This document shows positions 25,599 through 33,708 of a DNA stretch of 64,000 bases, in pieces (the stretch's first letter is position 1; each line of letters starts with the position of its first letter). The position numbers were made by a program, and so were the translations under genes. Under the pieces are notes generated by a model. It ran no database searches. It was not told where the DNA came from and saw only the letters and a list, made by a program, of their open reading frames with translations. This DNA is from JAHEEM01 sp036396795 (lineage in GTDB: Bacteria; Pseudomonadota; Gammaproteobacteria; Steroidobacterales; Rariloculaceae), in assembly GCA_036396795.1 (NCBI GenBank), contig DASWKF010000134.1, positions 1 through 64,000 of the forward strand, in the 5' to 3' direction.

Positions 25599-26036
25599 CT
25601 ACTTGAATGCATCATCGAGATCTTCGTTCTTGGTCACGGCCTCGATGAGATAGCAGATCGAATCGCCATCGGGCACGGCATCGGGAAGTTTGCGCCACAC
25701 CTTGATGGCCTTCTGCATTCGGCCCTGCAGGGCAAGAAGCGCCGAAAGGCGCCGGTCGCTCTCTGTCAATCGGTCCATAATGATCCGTCGCGTTCTCGGG
25801 CATGGCGAGCGCCGCCGGTCGGCATCGCGAAGAATCTGGCCGATATCCGCCAGTGTGAATCCCAAGAGCTTGGCGCGCCGAATGAAACGCAACCGCGTGA
25901 CGTCCACATCACGGTAAAGATGGTAGCGGTTGACGGAGTCTCTGCGAGGTCGAAGCAGGCCCGCGCGTGTGTAATAGCGCACCACATGCGCCGGGACACG
26001 CGCCCGTTTCGCCAGATCGTTGACCGTCATCGCCAT
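25599..26036 (-). CDS. MerR family metal-responsive regulator (merR2)
   Basis: The 145-residue protein is a paralogue of merR1 along its whole length: VNDLAKRARVPAHVVRYYTR, GLLRPRRDSVNRYHLY, RRAKLLGFTLADIGQIL. The C-terminal Cys positions are conserved (RSPCPRTRR, DSICYLIEAV), suggesting a shared metal site unlike that of CueR. Two basic or polar residues differ in the recognition helices. It is preceded by its own MerR-type promoter at 26116-26147, and the YHS remnant and DUF5676 gene follow. It may share operators with merR1. Confidence 0.86.
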   Translation of the reverse strand: MAMTVNDLAKRARVPAHVVRYYTRAGLLRPRRDSVNRYHLYRDVDVTRLRFIRRAKLLGFTLADIGQILRDADRRRSPCPRTRRIIMDRLTESDRRLSALLALQGRMQKAIKVWRKLPDAVPDGDSICYLIEAVTKNEDLDDAFK

Positions 26037-26089
26037 GGTTTACGCCTATCCCGCCCGTAGAGAACGTACCCCTCGCCGCAGGGCGGCGA

Positions 26090-26107
26090 CATCCGAACAT
26101 TTACGTA
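26090..26107 (-). promoter_or_regulatory. Conserved downstream box of the MerR-type promoter (merR2)
   Basis: Minus strand TACGTAAATGTTCGGATG, 40 bases from the start of the -35 box, the same distance as in the glgC leader. TACGTTCTC follows at 26060-26068, again as in the glgC leader. Confidence 0.42.
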
Positions 26108-26115
26108 TGCTTGGT

Positions 26116-26147
26116 TGCCTTGAACCTGTACTTGGCATTCAGGTCGA
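26116..26147 (-). promoter_or_regulatory. MerR-type promoter/operator of merR2
   Basis: Minus strand: -35-like TCGACC (26147-26142), 20-bp spacer TGAATGCCAAGTACAGGTTC, and a weak -10 AAGGCA. It contains the clearest dyad of the four: ACCTG, 11 bp, CAGGT. It shares TCGACCTG with the copper-operon copy. The poor -10 suggests lower basal expression. Confidence 0.58.
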
Positions 26148-26252
26148 CCGTGCGGGCCCGCAACTCCGTCGCGTAGGTCGTGTAGTCTTGTGCCCTGGGC
26201 CACCCCTGCGTTTTGACGGATCCGAGGGCCGTGTGACCTGGATTAGCGCTGG

Positions 26253-26996
26253 ATGATTCCCGATCAATACGTCTGGCTGACCTGGGTAAGCCTGTTCCTA
26301 CTGCCATGGCTCGCGCTCTACATCGCATTCCCGGGCCACCGCCGCGCGATGCGCTGGGCCAGCGTGTTCACCACGCCCTTCGGTTTGACGGAGCCGCTAT
26401 TCGTTCCGGAGTACTGGAACCCGCCGAGTCTATTCGATCTGGCGCAGCGCACCGGCTTCGACATCGAAAGCCTGATTTTCTGTTTCGGGATCGGCGGCGT
26501 AGGCTCAGTGCTGTACAGCGTGCTCACGCGCAGGTCCGCTCTCGCCATGGCGCAGCGCAGTCGACACTTGCCGCGCCATCGTTACCACGCGGCTGCCCTC
26601 GCTGTTCCGATCGCGGCTTTTCCGCCGCTCTACCTCTTGCCTTGGAACCCGATCTATGCGGGCATCATCGCCATGTCGGCAGGTGCGATCGCGACACACT
26701 TGTGTCGGCCCGACTTACGGACAAAGACTTGGGTGGGTGGACCACTCTTCGTCGGGTACTACAGCGCTTTCCTGGCTGCGCTGGCATGGTCCGCTCCGGG
26801 TTATATCGAGCGTGTGTGGAATCTCGATGCGTTGTCGGGCGTCTTCGTGCTGTACATGCCGTTGGAGGAAATCCTGTTCGCTCTCGCATTCGGGCTATAC
26901 TGGTCCGGAGTGTACGAGCACTTCAATTGGCAAACGCCAGCCGCCCGAACGACCGCCAAGGCGAGCCGGAAACCGAAAAGAGAAAGACACAACTGA
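26253..26996 (+). CDS. Lycopene cyclase domain membrane protein
   Basis: The 247-residue protein has about six TM helices. The C-terminal LYMPLEEILFALAFGLYWSG resembles the PLEE motif of heterodimeric carotenoid (lycopene) cyclases, and an N-terminal half with GLTEPLFVPEYWNPPSLFD precedes it. Two repeats of the domain would make a full cyclase; this protein has about that length. No other carotenoid genes are present, so pigment synthesis is doubtful. Codon choice looks like its neighbours. It is divergent from merR2. Confidence 0.65.
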   Translation: MIPDQYVWLTWVSLFLLPWLALYIAFPGHRRAMRWASVFTTPFGLTEPLFVPEYWNPPSLFDLAQRTGFDIESLIFCFGIGGVGSVLYSVLTRRSALAMAQRSRHLPRHRYHAAALAVPIAAFPPLYLLPWNPIYAGIIAMSAGAIATHLCRPDLRTKTWVGGPLFVGYYSAFLAALAWSAPGYIERVWNLDALSGVFVLYMPLEEILFALAFGLYWSGVYEHFNWQTPAARTTAKASRKPKRERHN

Positions 26997-27215
26997 CAGG
27001 CGCCACGTATCGTCGCTCGCTCGTTTTTTCCGTAGATCGTCAACGGCCAAGTTTTCATCATCTAGTGGTCAGCGACAATTGGAATTTTCTGGCGTTGAGA
27101 AAGAAATAGTTGACACCTGCGAATCCACAGCCCACCGGACCTTTCGTATACCGCCACTGGCGCGCACAATCGAGCCAGCATCTGGATGTAGGAGATCTGT
27201 CGCCAGGAGGCGCCT

Positions 27216-28001
27216 TTGGACTACGCACTCATCACGATAACGGCACTCGTCGTTTCCGGTGTCACACTCTTCTCGGGGTTCGGACTGGGTACGGTGCTGA
27301 TGCCCGCGTTCGCCGTGTTCTTCCCCATCCCTGTCGCAATCGGCGCAACAGCGGTCGTGCATCTGGCGAACAACCTCTTCAAGGTGGGCTTGGTGGGTCG
27401 CGAAGCAGACTGGCGCGTGGTCATGCGATTCAGCGTGCCAGCAGCCATCGCAGCTGTTCTCGGGGCGAGCGCTCTCGTTCTCTTCGCCGGTTTTCCGCTG
27501 CTCGGGACCTACGAGCTCCTGGGCCGGCAGCACGAGGTGACCGCGATCAGGCTCGTCATCGGTGTGCTGATCGTCGGGTTCGCCGTTCTCGAGCTGAGCC
27601 CGACGTTCGCCACCTTCGCCGTCCCGCCCCAGTATCTCGTCGTTGGCGGATTGCTGTCGGGCTTCTTCGGCGGGCTCTCGGGCAACCAGGGCGCCTTCCG
27701 GTCTGCCTTTCTCATCAAGTCGGGCCTCAGCAAAGAGGCGTTCGTTGCAACCGGCGTCATGTCGGCCGTGATCGTCGACACGGTGCGCGTCACCGTCTAT
27801 GGCGTTTCCTATTTCACCGCAAGCTTGGAAGCTCTGCCGCCGGAGATCCTTGGGGTCGTTGTCGCAGCGACAGCGGCAGCGTTCACGGGCGCCTATCTTG
27901 GCGCGCGACTCCTTGAGAAGGTGACGCATCGCGTCGTTCGGATCATCGTCGCGTTCACAATGATCGGCATCGGTTTCGGGCTGGCGGCCGGCTTGATCTG
28001 A
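27216..28001 (+). CDS. TauE/SafE family sulfite/organosulfur exporter
   Basis: The 261-residue protein has seven to eight TM helices. It starts at a TTG with a good AGGAGG ribosome binding site at 27205-27210. Conserved features are GFGLGTVLMPAFAVFFP, AVVHLANNLFKV and the second repeat GGLLSGFFGGLSGNQGAFRS, diagnostic for TauE/SafE. The family exports sulfite, sulfoacetate or similar anions. It precedes a DsrE-family gene and a cysteine desulfurase, which fits a sulfur-handling group. Confidence 0.85.
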   Translation: MDYALITITALVVSGVTLFSGFGLGTVLMPAFAVFFPIPVAIGATAVVHLANNLFKVGLVGREADWRVVMRFSVPAAIAAVLGASALVLFAGFPLLGTYELLGRQHEVTAIRLVIGVLIVGFAVLELSPTFATFAVPPQYLVVGGLLSGFFGGLSGNQGAFRSAFLIKSGLSKEAFVATGVMSAVIVDTVRVTVYGVSYFTASLEALPPEILGVVVAATAAAFTGAYLGARLLEKVTHRVVRIIVAFTMIGIGFGLAAGLI

Positions 28002-28393
28002 TTCGACCTAATCCACTTGTCACGTGCCCAGGGCCGAGCTTGGCAGGCTAGCCCTTCGAGTTCGCTTAACGCGAAACCGGCTCCATGCGGCCGCGCCGAG
28101 CGATACAGCTTCGGAGGATTCGGTCGCCGTCGGCGTAGGCCGCTTCGTGAAATACGGATGGACACACCGAGTGCTTCTTGTCAGTGTTCATGAGGTCAGC
28201 ATGAAATACACGCTGGTCGACGGTGACGCGGCACGGGGGGACCAGAGGATCGTCGCGCTGCAAATCGCAATCGGCTTCTAGTGTTGCACGCGCTCATTAC
28301 GCGGCAACTTGATGAAGTGTTGCTCATCGTCGATGACGTGCCCTACGGCACCGAGACATGTGGCGAATTGGCCATCTGAGAGGAGACAGACGA
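28002..28393 (+). other. Intergenic region with a vestigial DsrE-like N-terminus
   Basis: This gap has no intact gene. The frame 28281-28379 reads LHALITRQLDEVLLIVDDVP then YGTETCGELAI before a stop. The part EVLLIVDDVPYGTETC closely resembles the start of the DsrE protein encoded 500 bp downstream (TLFILNDPPYGTERC). The rest of that protein is missing. A plus-strand frame 28024-28281 (85 codons) has no recognisable family. Confidence 0.4.
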
Positions 28394-28768
28394 ATGAAAT
28401 TACTATCTTCGGCAAAGCACACCGCGATGGCAGCGAGTATCTTGGTGGCAGTCATGATTTCCACCCCGATGTGGGCCCAGCAGCCGTCCGAGACCGAGGG
28501 CTACCCGTACGGCCCGCATATGATGGGCTGGGGCGGAGGATGGTACGGGATGATCTTCGGTCCGTTGTTCATGATTCTCGCCCTCGCCGCAGTGATCGCG
28601 GTCGCCGCTCTTCTCGTTCGCTGGATCGGCGGGCCGTGGCACGGAGCGCAGCCGCCATACCCGATGCAGTCGGGACGCACAGCGCTCGATATCCTCAAGG
28701 AGCGGTATGCGCGCGGTGAGATCGATAAGGACGAGTTCGACGAACGCCGTCGTGTCATCGGCGACTGA
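28394..28768 (+). CDS. SHOCT-domain small membrane protein
   Basis: The 124-residue protein has a signal peptide (AMAASILVAVMISTPMWAQ), a Gly/Met/Trp-rich stretch (HMMGWGGGWYGM), one TM helix (about 57-76) and a C-terminal SHOCT motif, ALDILKERYARGEIDKDEFD. SHOCT is a short oligomerisation domain, and such proteins are frequent in heavy-metal loci. The HMMGWGGGWYG stretch could bind copper. A GAGGAGA ribosome binding site precedes the ATG at 28394. Confidence 0.8.
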   Translation: MKLLSSAKHTAMAASILVAVMISTPMWAQQPSETEGYPYGPHMMGWGGGWYGMIFGPLFMILALAAVIAVAALLVRWIGGPWHGAQPPYPMQSGRTALDILKERYARGEIDKDEFDERRRVIGD

Positions 28769-28813
28769 GCCGCGCCGGCAAGATCCTTCCTAACAACCGA
28801 CGAAAGTGCCCGG

Positions 28814-29167
28814 ATGAAGACCCTGTTTATCTTGAACGATCCGCCGTACGGAACGGAACGCTGCTACAACGCGCTGCGCCTTGCGCATGCACTGTTGAAG
28901 CGCGATGCGGAAGGCCAGGTTACCGTCTTTCTGATGGCGGATGCCGTGGCCGCGGCGAAGGCCGGGCAAAAGACTCCGGACGGCTACTACAACATCGAGC
29001 GGATGTTGAAGCGCGTGCTCACGGGCGACGGACAAGTCTTGCTCTGCGGAACCTGCATGGACGCACGTGGATTGACCGAGGCGGAAGTGATGCCGGGGGC
29101 GCGCCGGAGCACGATGGACGAGCTCGCCTCGGAGACGATTTCGGCCGATAAGACGCTCGTGTTCTGA
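28814..29167 (+). CDS. DsrE/DsrF-like (TusD-type) sulfur-carrier family protein
   Basis: The 117-residue protein starts MKTLFILNDPPYGTERCYNA and carries the conserved Cys motif LLCGTCMDARG (about residues 75-85), where the Cys could hold persulfide sulfur. The family relays sulfur between proteins or acts in peroxide-linked redox. It is followed 3 bp later by a cysteine desulfurase, which supports a role as acceptor of its sulfur (inference). A vestigial duplicate of its N-terminus lies upstream at 28281-28379. Confidence 0.85.
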   Translation: MKTLFILNDPPYGTERCYNALRLAHALLKRDAEGQVTVFLMADAVAAAKAGQKTPDGYYNIERMLKRVLTGDGQVLLCGTCMDARGLTEAEVMPGARRSTMDELASETISADKTLVF

Positions 29168-29170
29168 GCG

Positions 29171-30523
29171 ATGCGGCGCCTCTACTTCGATTACAACGCC
29201 AGCACGCCACTCGCACCCGAAGTGGCGGCGGTCATGCGCCGTGTCATGGAGGAAGCGTTTGGGAACCCATCGAGCCCACATTGGGCAGGCGCGCCGGCAC
29301 AAGAACTGATCGACAAGAGCCGACAGCAGGTCGCGGATCTCCTCGGTTGTTCGACCGAGGAGATTGTGTTTACGAGCGGCGGCAGTGAAGCCAATAACGT
29401 CGCGTTGAAGGGCGCGTTCTTCTCAAGCCGTCGTGACCGTCCACACATCATCACGACCAGAATCGAGCACCCGGCGATTCTGTCGCCTTGTGCGTTCCTC
29501 GAGCGCCTCGGTGCGGAAGTCACTTATCTGCCGGTCGATGGCACGGGACGAATCGATCCGGACAATCTGCGGCGCACGATCACTCCCGACACAATCCTGA
29601 TCAGCGTCATGCACGCCAATAACGAGGTCGGCACGATACAGCCGATCGAAGAATGCGCCAGAATCGCGCGCGAGCATGGTGTTCTCTTGCATACCGATGC
29701 TGCACAGTCTGTCGGCAAGATAGCGACAAAGGTCGACGAGCTCGGCGTCGATCTGCTGAGCATCGCGGGACACAAATTCTATGCCCCCAAAGGGATCGGC
29801 GCGCTCTACGTGCGCCGAGACGTAGCGCTCGAGCCGCTGATCCATGGTGCCGGTCACGAGAACGGTCGCCGGGCCGGCACGGAAAGCGCGCTGCTCACTG
29901 CGGCGCTCGGCGAGGCTTGCGAGCTCGCAAAGGATCTCTTCGCGATGGAACGCGTATGCGCGCTGCGTGATCGCCTGTGGGAGCGACTTCGCCGGGCGTT
30001 CGGCGAGCAAGTCGCGCTGAATGGCCATCCCGAGCGTCGATTGCCCAATACGCTCAACGTATCCTTCATCGGCAGAATCGGCGCAGAAACCCTTGGCAGC
30101 CTCGATGGCGTCGCAGCCTCGACCGGATCCGCCTGCCATGCCGGGCGGATCGAATTGTCGCCCGTGCTCGAGGCCATGGGCGTGCGACCGGACGTCGGCA
30201 TGGGTGCCGTGCGCTTCAGCCTTGGCCGCCCGACGACGCGAGACGACGTCGATGCCCTCGGCGAGCGACCTCGTTCGCTCGATGCACGAGCGTCGGTGCC
30301 GCGTTCATCGCGGTCGCAGCTACCAAGCCGCGAGAAAGCGCGCATATCGATCGCGACTACAACGGCCTTAGCATTAATTGAACGAGCGAGGAGCGCGACA
30401 GTCGCAAAAAGGGTGCACGGGATGATCTTTAAAACACTTGGATTCTTCGTAGGGATCTCGTCGGCGACCGCGATCGCCGTCGTGGGCATAGCGATCATCA
30501 TGCTCGGCCCAAGGTACGCTTGA
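29171..30523 (+). CDS. Cysteine desulfurase (NifS/IscS family), C-terminus frameshifted
   Basis: The 450-residue frame encodes a PLP enzyme that takes sulfur from cysteine. It has FDYNASTPLAPEV, FTSGGSEANNVALKG, HTDAAQSVGKI, the PLP Lys in SIAGHKFYAPKGIG and the persulfide Cys in STGSACHAG. After FSLGRPTTRDDVDAL the frame becomes basic and unrelated to the family, ending with a TM helix. In another frame ASDLVRSMHERR continues the normal C-terminus. An indel near 30255 is likely. The catalytic part is complete, so the enzyme may still work. It is 3 bp downstream of the DsrE gene. Confidence 0.88.
   Translation: MRRLYFDYNASTPLAPEVAAVMRRVMEEAFGNPSSPHWAGAPAQELIDKSRQQVADLLGCSTEEIVFTSGGSEANNVALKGAFFSSRRDRPHIITTRIEHPAILSPCAFLERLGAEVTYLPVDGTGRIDPDNLRRTITPDTILISVMHANNEVGTIQPIEECARIAREHGVLLHTDAAQSVGKIATKVDELGVDLLSIAGHKFYAPKGIGALYVRRDVALEPLIHGAGHENGRRAGTESALLTAALGEACELAKDLFAMERVCALRDRLWERLRRAFGEQVALNGHPERRLPNTLNVSFIGRIGAETLGSLDGVAASTGSACHAGRIELSPVLEAMGVRPDVGMGAVRFSLGRPTTRDDVDALGERPRSLDARASVPRSSRSQLPSREKARISIATTTALALIERARSATVAKRVHGMIFKTLGFFVGISSATAIAVVGIAIIMLGPRYA
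30422..30523 (+). CDS. Possible independent 33-residue single-TM peptide
   Basis: Inside the last part of the cysteine desulfurase frame, an in-frame ATG at 30422 would give MIFKTLGFFVGISSATAIAV followed by VGIAIIMLGPRYA, a clean membrane helix. If the desulfurase truly ends in the other frame, this peptide could be a separate small gene. No strong ribosome binding site is seen. Confidence 0.25.
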   Translation: MIFKTLGFFVGISSATAIAVVGIAIIMLGPRYA

Positions 30524-30604
30524 TTTCTTTCCAAGCGCCGAAGAGTCCGCCGCTCAAGTGACCTGCGGGACACCCTCGATGATTTTCGACCGTTTTCGCG
30601 TGTC

Positions 30605-30635
30605 TTGAGCCACTTGTAATGCTTTGCTTTATAAT
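30605..30635 (+). promoter_or_regulatory. Promoter of tRNA-Met
   Basis: A consensus -10 TATAAT lies at 30630-30635 and a -35-like TTGAGC at 30605-30610, with a 19-bp spacer. The tRNA begins 9 bases after the -10. Confidence 0.6.
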
Positions 30636-30644
30636 GTTTTTTGT

Positions 30645-30721
<77 letters not shown>

Positions 30722-30734
30722 ACTCCGAGCCTAC

Positions 30735-31763
30735 TCAGTACGCGGTCGCGCATTCGTAGGGCTTGATCTGCTCCCCGGGAACCCAGGTGAAGGTCTGCTC
30801 CTGCAGCACCGGCTCAGTGAAGGTCTCCGGATCCGTCGTCGTCGCCTGCCAGTGCAGGCTGTTCTCGTCGTCGCTCAGGGTGAAACGCTCGACGACGCGC
30901 GCGGCGGAGCTCAGCGGCGTGCCGCGGTCGTCGAAATACATCCAATCGATGTTTGAGGTCTCGACGGCGAGCACGTCGCCGTCCCAGCGGCCCACGGAAT
31001 AACCTTCACGCGTCGCCGGTTGACCTTCCGCGTCACTGGGATCTCCGCCCATATGAATCGTGCGGACGGTGTCCCATTGCTCCAGGCGCAGGACGATGTC
31101 CTCGCCTTGCCGGATGAACTCGACCGGGAAGGTGACGTCCATGACCGCCGGCATGCCCGTCGGGATGCAGCGCAGCACGGGATCGTCGATGAGTGGATTG
31201 AACGCGGCCTTTTTCTCGGCGGCCGCCGCCGTCAGCGGCAGCTCGTCGTTGATCAAGTTGACGCGGCCGTGCGTCCAGACGCGAAAAATGCCGTCGGCCT
31301 CGCGCTCCGCGGCCGCAGTGTCCGCGCTCGCAAGCTCGGGTGTCGCCTCGACGAGGTCACTCCCCGCCCAGCGCCGATCGATCGACACGTGCGGCATCAT
31401 GACGACTTCCTCGCCGCTGCCGAGAAGAAGGTTGTAGGCTCGAATCAAGGGCTGGCCGTGCCTCGATACCGGCCCCCAAACGCGAACCTGGTCGCTGACG
31501 CGAACCGTATCCGGGCTGATGCCGATACGCTCGAGCGCGTTGAGCGCGTTGCTTTCGACGGTCCATTCGGTGCGGCTGCCGTCGTCCGCGGTGACGGTGA
31601 CGCCGAAGGAAACGTGCGGATTGCGCCAGCGCGTCATCGTCACTTCGCCGGCGATCTCCTGCTTGTCGCTCTCGTCGAAAAAAGCCACCGCGGAATGATG
31701 GGCGACGGCGATGGATGCTGCGAGAGCGGCTGAAGTGAAAACAGGCAATGCGATTCGAATCAT
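30735..31763 (-). CDS. Exported protein with N-terminal DUF6152 domain
   Basis: The 342-residue protein has a signal peptide (LPVFTSAALAASIAVA) and the DUF6152 start HHSAVAFFDESDKQEIAGEV, then WRNPHVSFGV. The C-terminal half (GYSVGRWDGDVLAVETSNID, then ERFTLSDDENSLHWQATTTD) matches the exported protein at 63068-63859 in style. The family is periplasmic, of unknown function, and frequent in steroid- and aromatic-degrading gammaproteobacteria. It lies on the strand opposite the tRNA, 13 bp beyond it. The start was placed at MIRIALP. Confidence 0.75.
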   Translation of the reverse strand: MIRIALPVFTSAALAASIAVAHHSAVAFFDESDKQEIAGEVTMTRWRNPHVSFGVTVTADDGSRTEWTVESNALNALERIGISPDTVRVSDQVRVWGPVSRHGQPLIRAYNLLLGSGEEVVMMPHVSIDRRWAGSDLVEATPELASADTAAAEREADGIFRVWTHGRVNLINDELPLTAAAAEKKAAFNPLIDDPVLRCIPTGMPAVMDVTFPVEFIRQGEDIVLRLEQWDTVRTIHMGGDPSDAEGQPATREGYSVGRWDGDVLAVETSNIDWMYFDDRGTPLSSAARVVERFTLSDDENSLHWQATTTDPETFTEPVLQEQTFTWVPGEQIKPYECATAY

Positions 31764-31865
31764 GGCGGGTCCTTGCGCGAAACGGCTCAATTATACAGAA
31801 ACGCGCTTGGCCTGCTGATCGCGCGGTCGAGCAACGTCGCCGTAATGCTCCGACGCCGGTGGCGC

Positions 31866-31905
31866 CCGAAAAGAAAAAGAGCTCTCTGCCGTCGGCAGAG
31901 AGCTC
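31866..31905 (-). terminator. Rho-independent terminator of the lipoprotein gene
   Basis: A perfect 12-bp stem GAGCTCTCTGCC / GGCAGAGAGCTC with a 3-base loop (31879-31905) is followed on the minus strand by TTTTTCTTTTC. It lies 43 bases past the stop of the lipoprotein gene at 31948. Confidence 0.9.
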
Positions 31906-31947
31906 CCAGTGGCGCTTGCGCGCCCGCTCACAGGGGTAGGTCCAGGT

Positions 31948-33708
31948 CTAGAAAATCGTTTTCGAGGCCTCGTTGGAGAACGCGCTCTCGAGCCCGCCGG
32001 CGCGGATCGCCGTGGCGACGAAGTAGTAAGTACCGCCCGTCAGATTATCGACGACATAGGTCGTGATACCGGGGTTCATCACATCGACGGTCTGGCTATA
32101 GTTGCCGGAGCTCTGACCCCAATGAATTCGATAGCCCGCAAGGTCGAGCAAGGGACCGCCGTCGGTGTTCTCGGTCGGCGCCGCCCAGCTCAGGGTCGCC
32201 GTGCCGAGGGCCACGGCCTGCACGGTCACGGAGAACGCCTGAAGCTGCGTGCTGTCCCGGCCGTCGCTGACGCTGATGCGAATATTCGAGTACGTGCCGA
32301 CGTCGGCCGCGGTCGGCATGCCTGAGAGTACGCCGGTCACAATGTTGAAGGTCGCCCAGCTCGGGCGATTGACGATGGTGTACAGCAGCAGATCACCGTC
32401 AGCATCGCTGGCAGATGGCTGGAATTGATACGCAGTGCCCTGCATCACCTGCGACGCCGGCGTGCCGGAGATCTGCGGCGGCGTGTTGCCGCCCCCGGTT
32501 GTCGGTGTCGGCTCGGGTGTCGGATCCGGGGTCGACCCCGGTGTCGGCTCAGGCTGCGTGACCGTCGAGCCTGCGCTCAGGACGGTAGCGAGATCCGCAC
32601 TGGCGCCGGACCCGATCTGGATGGTCGCGCTGTCGAGGCGCGATTCCGCGTCGGCGGGCAACAGCGCCGCTGCGGTCGTCGCGGTCATTCCGCTGCGCAG
32701 CTGCGAGAGGTCGTTGAGCAGCGTCTGGAGGTTGCTCGACCCGCCGAGCGCAATCGCGGCCGCGACGCCGCGCCTGGCTTGCTCGATCAGCAGCGAGTTC
32801 ACCAGGCGCGAGCCCGTCAGCTCGATAGTGTTCGGGTCGTCGGCAAGGTTGACGATCACGCCGTCCAAGATATCCGTGACCACGACACCGTCGACGCGCA
32901 GTTCGTTGACGATCAGCTCCATCGCGACTTGCGACGAGGTCAGCAGCGCAGCGGCGGAGACACGGCGATTCGTGCGAGAGCCGCCCCGCCCGTCCAGCGC
33001 GCCATCCGCGAGGTCGGCGGCAATCGCTTCGATCACGGTCTCAATCGACATGCCGGGATCGGCGATGCGAGCGGTCGCCGTGGTGCGGCGAAAGATCTCG
33101 GCAAGCGCTTCGGACGATTTCACCATTTCGGCGAGATTGGAATCATCGACCGGCGTCGAGATCGGATCCAAAGCAAGCCGCGAGGTCATGCCCAGATTGA
33201 ATTGCGACACCACCGTGCCCAAGGCGCTCGAGATGTTCACAGCCGTCAGCCTTGCGGATTGCTGGCGCGCGATCGCGACGATTAAAGTCGAGAACGGGTT
33301 GATATTGGCAACCGCCTGGTTTCGCGGCACAGCCGCCACGCTCACCATCCGGAAGCCCGGCGGGAGCTGCGTGACGAGATCGATGCCGCCTTCCGCTTCG
33401 ATCGTCAGCGGAAAGTGCTTGCCCTGCGTCTTGAGCTGCAGGTTGTAGCCGGCGAGCTCGTCGCTGATCGCGTTGCTCAATATCTTGCCGCTGACGGACG
33501 TGACGATCAGATTCGCATTGGCGATGGGCCCGTCCCCGACGCTGCCCGAAAGCGAGATGTCTATCGTCAGATCGCTGGATACGATGGTGCTGACCGCGGC
33601 TTCGCCAGCGCTGTCGCCGCCGCTGCCGCCGTCATCACCACATGCTTGCAAAAGAAAGAGGAGGGTCGAAATGGAGATGAGCTCTCCAACCGTGCGATGC
33701 CTGTACAT
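31948..33708 (-). CDS. Surface lipoprotein with putative-Ig and fibronectin-like domains
   Basis: The 586-residue protein has a lipobox LLFLLQAC (Cys about residue 23) followed by GDDGGSGGD, which favours outer-membrane lipidation. The central 350 residues are of unknown fold. A proline/threonine linker (TPGSTPDPTPEPTP) leads to a He_PIG/cadherin-like domain (PPQISGTPASQVMQG, SDADGDLLLYTIV, GTYSNIRISVSDG) and a final fibronectin type III-like domain (LSWAAPTENTDGG, AGYRIHWGQSSGNYSQ). It is likely an adhesin or matrix protein. A cyclic-di-GMP riboswitch about 230 bases upstream probably controls it. Confidence 0.75.
   Translation of the reverse strand: MYRHRTVGELISISTLLFLLQACGDDGGSGGDSAGEAAVSTIVSSDLTIDISLSGSVGDGPIANANLIVTSVSGKILSNAISDELAGYNLQLKTQGKHFPLTIEAEGGIDLVTQLPPGFRMVSVAAVPRNQAVANINPFSTLIVAIARQQSARLTAVNISSALGTVVSQFNLGMTSRLALDPISTPVDDSNLAEMVKSSEALAEIFRRTTATARIADPGMSIETVIEAIAADLADGALDGRGGSRTNRRVSAAALLTSSQVAMELIVNELRVDGVVVTDILDGVIVNLADDPNTIELTGSRLVNSLLIEQARRGVAAAIALGGSSNLQTLLNDLSQLRSGMTATTAAALLPADAESRLDSATIQIGSGASADLATVLSAGSTVTQPEPTPGSTPDPTPEPTPTTGGGNTPPQISGTPASQVMQGTAYQFQPSASDADGDLLLYTIVNRPSWATFNIVTGVLSGMPTAADVGTYSNIRISVSDGRDSTQLQAFSVTVQAVALGTATLSWAAPTENTDGGPLLDLAGYRIHWGQSSGNYSQTVDVMNPGITTYVVDNLTGGTYYFVATAIRAGGLESAFSNEASKTIF

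Noticed and set aside
28024..28281. 85-codon frame after TauE/SafE
   Set aside because: No family resemblance, no ribosome binding site; overlaps the region with the DsrE vestige.
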